From JAXGRD01 sp040766105 (lineage in GTDB: Bacteria; Bacillota; Clostridia; Peptostreptococcales; Anaerovoracaceae), in assembly GCA_040766105.1 (NCBI GenBank), contig JAXGRD010000004.1, forward strand, positions 1-64,000: a stretch of 64,000 nucleotides of DNA, written 5' to 3'. Of the stretch, positions 42,699-51,252 are shown piece by piece (position 1 is the first letter of the stretch; each line of letters starts with the position of its first letter). The translations under genes and the position numbers were made by a program. The notes beneath the pieces are model-generated. The model searched no databases, had not been told where the DNA came from, and saw only the letters and a program-made list of their open reading frames with translations.

Positions 42699-44168
42699 TT
42701 AGTATTTTTCGGATTCGGGAAGATACTTATTGAGTATCTTCTTCTGCGCCTTTGTAACCTCCGGAAGTTCATACTCCGCCAATCTCTTTTCTATGATTTT
42801 GGTTGCTCTATCGTGTATCGATTTCCCCTCTTCCAGCACCAACGGAGCACTGGTGTTATCACGGTTGAACACCTTGGTCTGATAATGCTCCCGTCTATAT
42901 GCCTTTGGTGTTTTCCCCGCAAGATAGCTGCCCAGAGGCCCTACCTTAGCGATTTCTTCCACGATTTCCATCCCTTTTTCTTCAGAGATATCCATTCCCC
43001 GGTTGATCCTATCCAGATACCGATTGGCTTCTTCATCCAAGATGAATTTTTCAAAGCTGGCAATCAGGTAGGATTGCAGGTTTCCCACACAGTTACTGAC
43101 AAAGTCCGCCTTCCCTGCATATGTGGTTTGCAGTGTCAAGGCAGATTCCAACCCGGCCTGATAATCGGGTGCCAAGGCATCCGTCGTAGCAGGCCCTGTC
43201 CGCACAGGCAATCCATAATATCTACCCATGGCTAAAACCGCCATATACAACAGCTGAGACTCCGGCCCGCCGGTTGCTGCCACTACCTCCCTCATGGCGG
43301 TAGGTGCGGAAACACAACCATAAATCACGGGGACACCGGGATTGATCAACTGAGTGAGAACGATTCCTGCCAGTACGGTAGCATTGTCCACGATGATGGA
43401 GCCCATGAGGCTGGCCGGAGCGGTGAGGTTTGTCATGGACATGGTCAAAATGGTCACCGGCTGGCCTTCTTCCACTAACCCTATGATGTTCTCCAGCACC
43501 TCATGGGAGTAGCCCAAGGGAGATAGAGCACAACAGTTGGTCAGCAGCACCGGCTTATCCCAAATGTCATAGTACTCCTTATAAATATTGGCGATTTCCT
43601 TTGCCGCACTCTTCAAAGTCTGATTTCTCACATTTAAGCTGTTTACCACATTTCCATAAGTTGGCTTATCGGAGTATTTCAAGCATAACGCCATTTGCGG
43701 AAGGTAGAAATTATCCGGAGTCTGGTCCAGATCCGATGTGTCATAACTGACATTGGTGATGAAGTCGATCACATCACTGGTATGCTCCAGTTTAATGAAC
43801 TTGATCACATCCTTAACAGTGGCTTCCCGGTAAATCCCTTCTTCTGTAAGGACAGTAGGTGGGCCCAGGGCCGGTGCAGTCTTTGGCCTGTATTTTTCGC
43901 CTATGGATATGGTCTTCTTGTCGGTGTTGATGGTAAAGGATTTTGGCACTGTTTCCAAAGCCCTGTCCAAAAAATCCTCGTCAAATTTTACGATATCTCC
44001 TTCCACCGTTGCCCCATGCTTTTTAAATATTTCAAGGGCCTCCGGTACCGGGAAGGACACCCCGACCTCTTTTAGCACCTTGACGGTACAGGCATGGATG
44101 ATCCTAACATCGTGAGAGGATATATAATTTTCATATATTCTTCTGTTTTCGTACATCTTCTCCCTCAT
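42699..44168 (-). CDS. MttB-superfamily methyltransferase without pyrrolysine
   Basis: A 489-residue trimethylamine methyltransferase-family enzyme. The TIM-barrel blocks include ALSPLGYSHEVLENI, TILTMSMTNLTAPASLMG and YYGLPVRTGPATTDALAPDYQAG. In true TMA methyltransferase, pyrrolysine lies in the last of these regions; here the frame is continuous without an amber codon. Known non-pyrrolysine relatives demethylate quaternary amines such as glycine betaine, proline betaine and carnitine. This gene lies in one operon with a BCCT transporter and a corrinoid protein, so a betaine substrate is expected. The start overlaps the previous stop as ATGA. Confidence 0.9.
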   Translation of the reverse strand: MREKMYENRRIYENYISSHDVRIIHACTVKVLKEVGVSFPVPEALEIFKKHGATVEGDIVKFDEDFLDRALETVPKSFTINTDKKTISIGEKYRPKTAPALGPPTVLTEEGIYREATVKDVIKFIKLEHTSDVIDFITNVSYDTSDLDQTPDNFYLPQMALCLKYSDKPTYGNVVNSLNVRNQTLKSAAKEIANIYKEYYDIWDKPVLLTNCCALSPLGYSHEVLENIIGLVEEGQPVTILTMSMTNLTAPASLMGSIIVDNATVLAGIVLTQLINPGVPVIYGCVSAPTAMREVVAATGGPESQLLYMAVLAMGRYYGLPVRTGPATTDALAPDYQAGLESALTLQTTYAGKADFVSNCVGNLQSYLIASFEKFILDEEANRYLDRINRGMDISEEKGMEIVEEIAKVGPLGSYLAGKTPKAYRREHYQTKVFNRDNTSAPLVLEEGKSIHDRATKIIEKRLAEYELPEVTKAQKKILNKYLPESEKY

Positions 44169-44743
44169 TTCTCTTCATGATCTCCTACAAAATAAACGCC
44201 GGCAAGGGTCTTCAGGGGAAACATGATCCCACTTTCATTGTAGCTGATTCCTACATTTTCGCTGTCCAGAAGGACAAGAAAATTCTTCAACTCCTCTATG
44301 GGCATCCCACCATAACCGGGACCGAAAGAGTCAGATAGGCCTCTTCCCTCATAGTCCTCTTGGATGATTTCCTTCACCATATCCTGGGCTGCCTGCACGT
44401 AAGCAGTCCCCCATGCATCAGCATAAAAGAGTTCATCTTCATTTTCTGTTTCCAGTTTGTATTCTCCGCTAGTGACAATGTACAGACATATCTTTTCCAC
44501 TGCCTTAGGATCAATGGATCGAAATGCGTCACAGCGAAATGTTTCCTGATCGATGGTCACAGTATTGTCTTTCATCGAAAAAACATCTGCGCATCCGATG
44601 ATGCACTTTATTTTCACCTTATCCTTGATCCGACGATGAAATGCCTTTCCTTCTCTGTCATTTTTACCACAACTGCGGACAAAGTACTTCTCTGCAAGGG
44701 AACGGGTGGTCTTTTCACTTAATACAATATATTTGTTTTTCAT
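44165..44743 (-). CDS. MetH-type activation-domain-like protein
   Basis: The 192-residue protein resembles the stand-alone form of the methionine synthase reactivation domain. The C-terminal half has FGPGYGGMPIEELKNFLVLLD then GISYNESGIMFPLKTLAG, matching the SPGYPxxP ... ES..M.P pattern of MetH. That domain binds SAM and an electron donor to re-methylate inactive cob(II)alamin, so this protein may repair or serve the corrinoid proteins of the locus in place of RamA. The start is the ATG at 44743 (a TTG frame opens at 44755). No clear ribosome site is visible. Function is inferred. Confidence 0.65.
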   Translation of the reverse strand: MKNKYIVLSEKTTRSLAEKYFVRSCGKNDREGKAFHRRIKDKVKIKCIIGCADVFSMKDNTVTIDQETFRCDAFRSIDPKAVEKICLYIVTSGEYKLETENEDELFYADAWGTAYVQAAQDMVKEIIQEDYEGRGLSDSFGPGYGGMPIEELKNFLVLLDSENVGISYNESGIMFPLKTLAGVYFVGDHEEK

Positions 44744-44765
44744 GATTATCAACAATACATGGCGA

Positions 44766-44791
44766 TTGCCGGCACGTCAAGATGCCGGCAA
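44766..44791 (-). other. Intercistronic hairpin in operon A
   Basis: A perfect 9-bp GC-rich inverted repeat (TTGCCGGCA 44766-44774, TGCCGGCAA 44783-44791) lies between the BCCT gene and the activation-domain gene. No T-run follows, so it is probably an mRNA stability or processing element rather than a terminator. Confidence 0.55.
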
Positions 44792-44803
44792 CCTTTCAAA
44801 ATG

Positions 44804-46372
44804 CTATTTCTTCACTACTTCATCATAATTTCCCAAATGATCCGATCGTTTGAGCAGTGCATTTGCAGATCTGAAAACACCTACCATCATGAGGATGAGC
44901 AGGAAGGCAATGGGAAGACCAATAATGACCCACATTCCCTTTACCGATGTGACTCCTCCCGATGCCACCAGGATATAGGCGATACTTCCCATGATGATCC
45001 CGATGACGACCTTCAAAATGCTCGGTGCTTCTTCATCGATGCTGATAGACCTCTTGGTGCTGATGGTAGCAAGAGCTGCAGCGATGGGGTCGGCCATTGT
45101 GGCAAATGATGTAAAGATGGATACTACGAAAGCAACGATGAGAACTTTACCCAAGGGGAATTGATCCAGGATGTGGAAGATCGTTGACTGCATGCCATTT
45201 TCGTTCACCGCAGCCAGTACATCAAACTCCCCTGAGGACTGGAGCTGAATGGTCATAGAACCGAATACAGCGATCCAAACGATACAGAAAGCAGAAGGTG
45301 CCAAAACATTTACCAAGATAAACTCGCGAACGGTACGGCCCTTTGCCAGCCGGCTTAGGAACAACCCTAGGATGGGCGCATATACAATAAAGGATGCCCA
45401 ATACTGTACAGTCCAGTCAGCATACCAACTGTCTTCCGGCGCCAAGGAGTTGAGCAGCATGGTCTTCTGCGGCCACTTGGTAATCATCTCCGCAAAGGAT
45501 TCGACTCCCAGTTTTGCCATAAATCCGGTGGGCCCGAGGATCATTACATATAATAGGATAACGATGAAAACGATGGTAGTAAAAGATGCCATCTTTTTTA
45601 AGCCTTTTCCGATGCCGGAAACACAGGAAATGGTAAAGAGCGCCGTAATGACTACTGCAATGCCCAGCCACAGTACCTTAGTCTGAGGAATGCCGGTAAT
45701 GGCATGCAAACCGGCTCCGATCTGCAACAGACCTACACCCATGGAGCAGGCTACAGCACCGCACATGGTAAAGATAGTCAGCCCATGAACAATGTTTTCC
45801 AATGGCTTGACTTTTCTGCCACAGGACAGTTCCAAGACCGGACCGAAGGACAGGGGTTTTTTGTAATTGAATACCGCCAAAGCAAATATCACTGCGCACA
45901 TGGTGTACATGGTGTATTCAGGCAGAGACCACTGCCACATTGCTTGAGAAACGGAGAAAATCGCAGCTTCTCTGGACAGGGCCTCGGCACCTGCCGCTGC
46001 CGGTGGGCCGGTAAAGTGATAAATAGGTTCGCCCATGGCCCAAAACAGCAGACCGGTTCCGATCCCGCCGCACAGAGACATGGTGATCCAGTTCCATCTC
46101 TTGTAATCCGGCTTTGCATCCGGGCCACCGATCCTGATATTCCCATACTTGGTGACAGCAATAACGACCGTAAGAATCAATACGAAAAATGCCAACAGTT
46201 CAAAGAACCACCCTGCGGAATCTGCCATGCCGTAAAGCATATTGTTTAAGATTTTTCCTAGGGTCTCTTGCTGAAATACGCCAAATCCGATAAAGATGGC
46301 CAGCAAGATGATGGCCGGCCAAAATACGGCATTATTGAGTTCTACCTTTTTCTTTTTGTTTAGATCATTCAT
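44804..46372 (-). CDS. BCCT-family betaine/carnitine/choline-type transporter
   Basis: Twelve spans over 522 residues. Family blocks are SLCGGIGTGLLFWAMGEPIY, YKKPLSFGPVLELSCG and LAKGRTVREFILVNVLAPS. In known carriers the substrate amine sits in a tryptophan box; here the WWxxW part of TM8 reads as YWASFIVYAP, and the usual W-G-x-H-x-W of TM4 is MWQWSLPEYTMY. The substrate is therefore likely not plain glycine betaine, although it should still be a quaternary or cyclic amine. The gene stops with TAG and is preceded by a ribosome site with GGAGG. It follows the aconitase X small subunit by 30 bp. Confidence 0.88.
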   Translation of the reverse strand: MNDLNKKKKVELNNAVFWPAIILLAIFIGFGVFQQETLGKILNNMLYGMADSAGWFFELLAFFVLILTVVIAVTKYGNIRIGGPDAKPDYKRWNWITMSLCGGIGTGLLFWAMGEPIYHFTGPPAAAGAEALSREAAIFSVSQAMWQWSLPEYTMYTMCAVIFALAVFNYKKPLSFGPVLELSCGRKVKPLENIVHGLTIFTMCGAVACSMGVGLLQIGAGLHAITGIPQTKVLWLGIAVVITALFTISCVSGIGKGLKKMASFTTIVFIVILLYVMILGPTGFMAKLGVESFAEMITKWPQKTMLLNSLAPEDSWYADWTVQYWASFIVYAPILGLFLSRLAKGRTVREFILVNVLAPSAFCIVWIAVFGSMTIQLQSSGEFDVLAAVNENGMQSTIFHILDQFPLGKVLIVAFVVSIFTSFATMADPIAAALATISTKRSISIDEEAPSILKVVIGIIMGSIAYILVASGGVTSVKGMWVIIGLPIAFLLILMMVGVFRSANALLKRSDHLGNYDEVVKK

Positions 46373-46402
46373 TTTCCGCCTCCTTTGAGCAAAGAAAATC
46401 GT

Positions 46403-46828
46403 TTAATAATAGATATCGATCATATCTTTATCGTCGAAAAACTCAACTTCTTTTGCACCGTGAAGTTTTTGATAGTCTTCCTCCGATAAATTCACCACTG
46501 GGATATTCACATCGTAGAAATGCTTAGCGATGAGGGGCCCGGTGAGAATAACCGGATCCGTCCTTAGGTTGATGATCGCCGCCGGGGCATGTCCCGTTCG
46601 GATCATCTCCAAGATCACAAGTCCGGCGCCGCTGCTTCCCTTCCCGAAGGGAAAGGCAAATACTTTACCGGTCATGTTTTCCTGATAGTTGCCGTGCCTG
46701 TTGTCCCGGATCTCTCCGCTGGCAGGGTCTGCACCGCCCCAAAAGCAGAAGGAGTCATTGGAAAACAGGAGCTTTCCCCTTGCATTTCCGGATACGGCCT
46801 TTTTACATTTTACACTTATTTTCTCCAC
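46403..46828 (-). CDS. Aconitase X swivel (small) subunit
   Basis: A 141-residue DUF126 protein: the swivel domain of two-subunit aconitase X. Conserved blocks are CFWGGADPASGEIRDNRHG, FPFGKGSSGAGLVILEMIR and HAPAAIINL. It starts with GTG after GGAGGAG and overlaps the large subunit's end by 13 bp, so the two are coupled. Together they form a lyase that, in characterised bacterial examples, dehydrates cis-3-hydroxy-L-proline; archaeal relatives act on mevalonate 5-phosphate. Confidence 0.9.
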   Translation of the reverse strand: MEKISVKCKKAVSGNARGKLLFSNDSFCFWGGADPASGEIRDNRHGNYQENMTGKVFAFPFGKGSSGAGLVILEMIRTGHAPAAIINLRTDPVILTGPLIAKHFYDVNIPVVNLSEEDYQKLHGAKEVEFFDDKDMIDIYY

Positions 46829-48081
46829 GGTTTCTCCTCCTTTACCAATTCCCCTGCTACTACAGTCTCAATACACTCCTTTGTGGAGCCGAATACCGGT
46901 TGGATCCCCCGCATACTGAAACAATAGGTGCAAAATTTGCCGGAGTCGGACATGATGGATTTTGTCCCTAATTTTTCCGATCTATATTCCAAAATGCATC
47001 CATCGCTGTAGATCTGTGCACCAAGTGCCAGTAACCTCTCGTAAACACCGCTGTCTTTCAACCTGTCTACCGTCGCTCTGCTGACAATGAGCCAAAGCTC
47101 AGAATTCTCGTGGACCTTTCGTCCCGCCATCAGTTCTTCCACATCCAAACAGTCCTTATAGGAGTAGTGGGGACATCCAAGTAGGACGATATCTACATTC
47201 TCCGTCACGCCATAATTGGTCAGTTGTTTTTCTGCCTCTGCAATATCCTCCATGTGTATCTCCACGATTTCCTTGGGTTCCTTGCCTCCAAAGGCCATTT
47301 CTCTTGTCTGGGCCTCCGGCGTTACCCCGATCATATGAAACAGAGCTATCCCTCCGGAGGAAGCAGCCGTTGCACTGAAATTTCGGAGATTCTCATTGGT
47401 GATGTTCTTTGGCATTCCATCGATTGCCCAAACTCTATCTCCCACAATGGAACCATAGGCATAAGCCACAAGGGTATAGAACGAAGGATCTTCAAAATAT
47501 TCTTCTTTGATGTCATCTCCAAGAACGACCAACCCTTCCGCCAACCTGTTTTCCGGAACATGAAGTCCAAAGTACGGCACCCTGCCGACAATGCCGCATA
47601 GCAGTTCTAAAGGACCTGCATAGCGATTGGTCCTTGCACCGATGATCGAATTATAATAGCAGATCACGTTGGACTCGGCACTGGCGATCTGCTGGCCAAA
47701 AGAAGGTTGAAACCCGCTTTGATAGGGAGCACAGGACCATGTGGGGATAGCACCCATCTTTACGTGGGAAGCTTCGATTCGCCTTGTGGCACTCATTACT
47801 TCAATGTCGTGTTTTTGTCTGTCCCATTTCTCGATGTCGCAAGCCGTTGCATTTGTCGTTGTAGGAACGGAAAATTGTGCACCGTTTTCGGCCAGGTATT
47901 CTGCAAAGGCAACCTGTGCCTCCCCCGCATACACCGTACTGTCATCATGACATAGAACAATTTCAACAAATTCATCCACGCCATAGTACTCAGCCAGGTC
48001 ATATAGTACCTGCATGGATTTTTGCTTCATCAGGCCATGCTTGCCATCAAGCATTTCCTTTTCATAGGTGGTAAGTTTCAT
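46816..48081 (-). CDS. Aconitase X catalytic (large) subunit
   Basis: A 421-residue DUF521 protein. The family start TTYEKEMLDGKHGLMKQKSM, the AIPTWSCAPYQSGFQP segment, AESNVICYYNSIIGARTN and VPYFGLHVPENR are all present, as are the C-terminal Cys residues for the Fe-S site (KFCTYCFSMRG). It is first in operon A, 64 nt after the predicted start of the sigma-54 promoter. The likely reaction is dehydration of a 3-hydroxy amino acid such as cis-3-hydroxyproline, but related substrates cannot be excluded. Confidence 0.9.
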   Translation of the reverse strand: MKLTTYEKEMLDGKHGLMKQKSMQVLYDLAEYYGVDEFVEIVLCHDDSTVYAGEAQVAFAEYLAENGAQFSVPTTTNATACDIEKWDRQKHDIEVMSATRRIEASHVKMGAIPTWSCAPYQSGFQPSFGQQIASAESNVICYYNSIIGARTNRYAGPLELLCGIVGRVPYFGLHVPENRLAEGLVVLGDDIKEEYFEDPSFYTLVAYAYGSIVGDRVWAIDGMPKNITNENLRNFSATAASSGGIALFHMIGVTPEAQTREMAFGGKEPKEIVEIHMEDIAEAEKQLTNYGVTENVDIVLLGCPHYSYKDCLDVEELMAGRKVHENSELWLIVSRATVDRLKDSGVYERLLALGAQIYSDGCILEYRSEKLGTKSIMSDSGKFCTYCFSMRGIQPVFGSTKECIETVVAGELVKEEKPWRK

Positions 48082-48155
48082 TGAACCCTCCTTCTCGATG
48101 ATAAAATATCAGTTTTCGATCATTCATCTAAATGCTTCGATACTTTTACTAATTA

Positions 48156-48172
48156 ATGCAATTATTGTGCCA
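48156..48172 (-). promoter_or_regulatory. Sigma-54 promoter of operon A
   Basis: The minus strand reads TGGCACAATAATTGCAT, a near-perfect -24/-12 element (TGGCAC-N5-TTGCA, GG and GC 10 bases apart). The expected start is about 48145. It serves the aconitase X/BCCT/MttB operon. Confidence 0.92.
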
Positions 48173-48234
48173 TTTATTGAACTGACCGAAAACAAGGGGG
48201 CTATAGAAGTCCCCTTTTGCATCTAAGTTATTAT

Positions 48235-48294
48235 TTGTCTAATTTTGTCTAAAACAGTGTTGCTCATCTTCCCTTAATGTCTTTTTTTAGACAA
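48235..48294 (-). promoter_or_regulatory. Candidate enhancer sites TTGTCTAA
   Basis: TTGTCTAA occurs at 48235-48242, TTGTCTAAAA at 48245-48254, and the inverted copy TTAGACAA at 48287-48294. These are 65-120 bp upstream of the -24 element, the usual distance for sigma-54 activator sites. The same octamer recurs upstream of the operon B promoter. Confidence 0.5.
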
Positions 48295-48504
48295 TTTATG
48301 ATAGCCGAAAACCACGCTCTTTTCACATCCAAACCGCCACTTGCCTTTTCAGAAACTCTGTGCCGATGTTTTTCTCCATTTCCTTTTTCGTAACAAAAAC
48401 CGAAGAAAAATATTTCCTTCTCCCTTGGACCCATTCTAGAAAACGTTCATTTTCATGGGTTTCTAATGGGGTGGGTCAGAAGAAATGCTTTCTTCTAAAC
48501 AAAA

Positions 48505-48587
48505 AATTCTCCATATAAAGAAGATAACACATCGAGATGGAGAAATCGTCTCCATCTCCATGTCTGTTTTTTCCAATATGGAGAATT
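48505..48587. repeat. Nested inverted repeats in the operon A upstream region
   Basis: An outer perfect 12-bp inverted repeat (AATTCTCCATAT 48505-48516, ATATGGAGAATT 48576-48587) encloses an inner perfect 10-bp hairpin (GAGATGGAGA 48534-48543, TCTCCATCTC 48549-48558). All four arms share the core TCTCCAT. A further ATTCTCCAT is at 37501-37509 beside the remnant promoter. The rest of 48295-48633 shows no gene. Confidence 0.65.
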
Positions 48588-48633
48588 ATTATGGCACAAC
48601 CAATGAAGGCAGCCAAAAGCTATCTATATTCTA

Positions 48634-49014
48634 CTAACAGGTGCACGCCGTAGCGATCGCCTCAAGCAATGCGCCTGCCGGAAGATTCCCTGCCTGTACC
48701 AGGTATCTGGTGGGCCTGTGGTCACCGAAGAACTCAGCATAAACCTCATTGATGGCTCCGAAGTCATCCAGATCTTTGACGAAGATCTCCATCTTGATGA
48801 TGTCCTCTTTCGTTCCGCCACCGGCCTCTACGATTGCCAGTAGATTGTCCAGCACTTGCTTCGTCGCAGCTTTGATTTCTGTCACCAACTCTCCGCTTCC
48901 CGGCACCAGCGGGATCTGTCCGGAGGTATAGATCATATCTCCGCATTTTATCCCGTGACAATAAGGGCCGATAGCCGCAGGAGCATTAGGGGCAACTATG
49001 GTCTGTTTTGGCAT
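48634..49014 (-). CDS. ridA: RidA-family enamine/imine deaminase
   Basis: A 126-residue RidA/YjgF/Rid protein. Family blocks are IVAPNAPAAIGPYCHGI, MIYTSGQIPLVPGSGEL, and the active-site region RPTRYLVQAGNLPAGALLEAIATA with the conserved Arg and Glu. It hydrolyses reactive enamines or imines made by PLP enzymes or dehydratases. It is the last gene of operon B, 14 bp after the corrinoid gene. Two consecutive amber codons (TAG TAG) end the frame. Confidence 0.92.
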   Translation of the reverse strand: MPKQTIVAPNAPAAIGPYCHGIKCGDMIYTSGQIPLVPGSGELVTEIKAATKQVLDNLLAIVEAGGGTKEDIIKMEIFVKDLDDFGAINEVYAEFFGDHRPTRYLVQAGNLPAGALLEAIATACTC

Positions 49015-49028
49015 GGCTTCCTCCTCTT

Positions 49029-49682
49029 CTATTTATCTTCGATAAATTTAAGCGCTCTTTGACAACACTCCGAAGCATCCTCCGTGTAGGCATCCGCTCC
49101 GATTTTGTCCGCCCATCTCTGGGTGATGGGCGATCCGCCCACCATGGTTTTGAATTGCTTTTTCAGGTCACGCTTAGCCAGCTTTTCTTCGATCTCCTTT
49201 TGTACCACCATAGTTGTCGTGAGAAGAGCACTGGTCCCAATGATGTCCGCATCCACTTCGATAGCCTTTTCGATGATCACGTCTGCCGGCACTTCACGGC
49301 CCAGGTCATAGACATCCAGCCCACAGGATTTAAGCATGGAGACACAAATGCCCTTGCCGATATCGTGGACATCACCCTCAACCGTGGCCATGACCATCTT
49401 CCCCTTTTCTTCCGCTTCGCCTCCTTTGGCAGCCAGTTCTTCATCTACCTTATCGGTGACTACTTTCATGACTTCCGTTGCGAAAATCAGTTCCGGAAGG
49501 AATACTTCTCCCCGACCGAATCTGTCCCCCAACTCATTCATTCCTCTACTGAAGCCCTCCTGCAGCAGTTCTACAGCAGTCACTCCTTCTTTTTCCCCTT
49601 CTTCCAGCACTTCAGTCGCCATATCTTCATCGGCTTCCACGATTGCTTCGAAGGCTTTTTCCATTAATTCTTCTCTTGTCAT
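49029..49682 (-). CDS. Corrinoid protein (MtbC-like), operon B
   Basis: A 217-residue B12-binding methyl carrier: helical cap (about 1-90), then MVMATVEGDVHDIGKGI with the D-x-H-x-x-G cobalt ligand, TSALLTTTMVVQKEI and the GGSPIT loop. It is the expected partner of the MtbB-type enzyme encoded immediately upstream. The frame opens at 49715, but the ATG at 49682 has an AAGGAG site five bases upstream. It is about as different from the operon A carrier as the two methyltransferases are from each other. Confidence 0.93.
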   Translation of the reverse strand: MTREELMEKAFEAIVEADEDMATEVLEEGEKEGVTAVELLQEGFSRGMNELGDRFGRGEVFLPELIFATEVMKVVTDKVDEELAAKGGEAEEKGKMVMATVEGDVHDIGKGICVSMLKSCGLDVYDLGREVPADVIIEKAIEVDADIIGTSALLTTTMVVQKEIEEKLAKRDLKKQFKTMVGGSPITQRWADKIGADAYTEDASECCQRALKFIEDK

Positions 49683-49791
49683 TTTTGTCTCCTTTTTATT
49701 CTCTATTCCAAGCACATCTCACATGGGATAACAGAACGGTACCGTAAACTCTGCGGGCGACCACCGCACCTACGATGGCGCCCTACAGCCT

Positions 49792-51195
49792 CTACTTCGT
49801 CCATCCCGCCTTCCTTTTGAAACGCTCCACAGAATTGATCTTGATGTCGAGAAGTTCTGCGATCCTAAACTTGGCTTCAATTCCTTTGGCTGATCCATCA
49901 GGCGGCATAGGATATCCTATATCCAGATCCTGTCTGATGTCATACATTACGGAACAATCTCCAAGCTCTGCGGTACTGATCTTCAGTTTATCCGCCACAT
50001 ACTTCTTGGCCTCATTCAATCTCATGCCTTTTGCAAGTTGCATTCGCAAAACCAGATCTCCGGCACTGCGTATTCCGCCCATGCAAGCAGCGATTTCCTG
50101 AGTTGCCTCGTTCCCGAAGGGATCTCCTGAGCCTATCTACAACCCGTCGATTTTGGCGATCTCCACCATGGCCTTTACGGCTCTTGAGGCTACATCCGAA
50201 GGAGGCACCGGGGTCATAGGTGTTCCACCTACTCCCATCCCCATGTTTACATGGACCGGGATGTTAGCTACTTCAGAACATGCCTTGATCAGAGTCGCTG
50301 TTCTTGCAATGTTCCAAGGGAACGACTTGCTGCTGTTGGTATTGACCACCGGCCCAAAGATGCTTGCGCCCGCTTTTTCTGCCAGCCCCACCTGTTCATG
50401 AGGATAAAGACCGGCAAGTCTCTTACCATCGTATTTCAGCCTTCCGTGCATGCCCAGGACAAACTCTCCGGCCATTCCGATTTCCACTCCGAAATCAGGA
50501 TGCTTTTCCTTGATGGCCTCGGTGGCCTTCAAGGCTGCGAGGAAGTCCGCATCTCCGGAAGCTCCGCAGGTATCCAGGTTTATCCCGTCAGCACCGGCTT
50601 CTACCATTCCGTCTGCGATGAAAACCAGATCCTTAACTGAGTGTTCAACCGCTTCTTCCTGTGCCGCCATTGCTTCTTTTACCTTCCCTAAAGGCAGCAA
50701 TTCAGACCAGTTTTCCACCGGACCATCGGGCTTGGTGTATCTACCCAGGTCGGGCATGCCACCGTACAGAACCGGGATCACTGCCTGGGCCTGTGCGATC
50801 TCCATGATTTTAGCCTCATCATGGAGGATGGGTTTTACCGACTTATAACTATAGTCGATGTTTCCAATGTCTACAGAATCCAGTCCCAGAACTCTTTCAT
50901 TGATGAGAACCGATGTGGTCCTGTCCATGGGGACATGGGATTGGTAACTTAGCTTGAAACATCCCGAGTCGGAAGTGGAAACCACTTCAGAGCCTCGCTT
51001 TACTCCTACCACGTTACCTTCCATGGTGATGATATCAAATAAATGTTCTTTTTCTTCCTCTGTCAGCTCAGGGACCTTGCCTCCTTTGACCGCTGCCATC
51101 ATACCGTCTTCAATGTCGGTCCTGATTTCTTCAGCCGTCATTTCAATGCCAAAGGCATCTCCCATCCGCGTGAAGTACTTCCTTTCCTTTTCCAT
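49792..51195 (-). CDS. mtbB: MtbB-family dimethylamine-type methyltransferase with in-frame amber (pyrrolysine)
   Basis: The frame runs 352 codons to a TAG (50137-50139) and continues open for 114 more to a stop, 467 codons in all, the length of archaeal MtbB. The N-terminal part (GADGINLDTCGASGDAD, EIGMAGEFVLGMHG, NTNSSKSFPWNIAR, MGMGVGGTPM) and the part after the amber (IGSGDPFGNEATQ, RSAGDLVLRMQLAKGM, LDIKINSVERF) both match MtbB across the junction DGL-[TAG]-IGSGD. Pyrrolysine is encoded by amber at this site in methanogens (residue 356). The enzyme would move a methyl group from a secondary methylamine to a corrinoid protein. AGGAGG precedes the ATG. Confidence 0.93.
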
Positions 51196-51252
51196 CCTTA
51201 CCTCCTACTACTACTAACACATTTATGATCGGATAAGATCAAGTCTCGGGTC

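Noticed and set aside
42699..44168. The MttB-family gene as a pyrrolysine protein
   Set aside because: The frame is continuous with no in-frame amber; it fits the non-pyrrolysine betaine-type branch.
48082..48633. tRNA-Pyl or other tRNA in the methyltransferase intergenic regions
   Set aside because: I looked for acceptor stems, a CTA anticodon loop and the T-arm here and in 52478-52683 and saw none.
49792..51195. mtbB as a pseudogene broken by a nonsense mutation
   Set aside because: Homology continues in the same frame directly after the TAG, the stop falls at the known pyrrolysine position, and the total length equals the archaeal enzyme.
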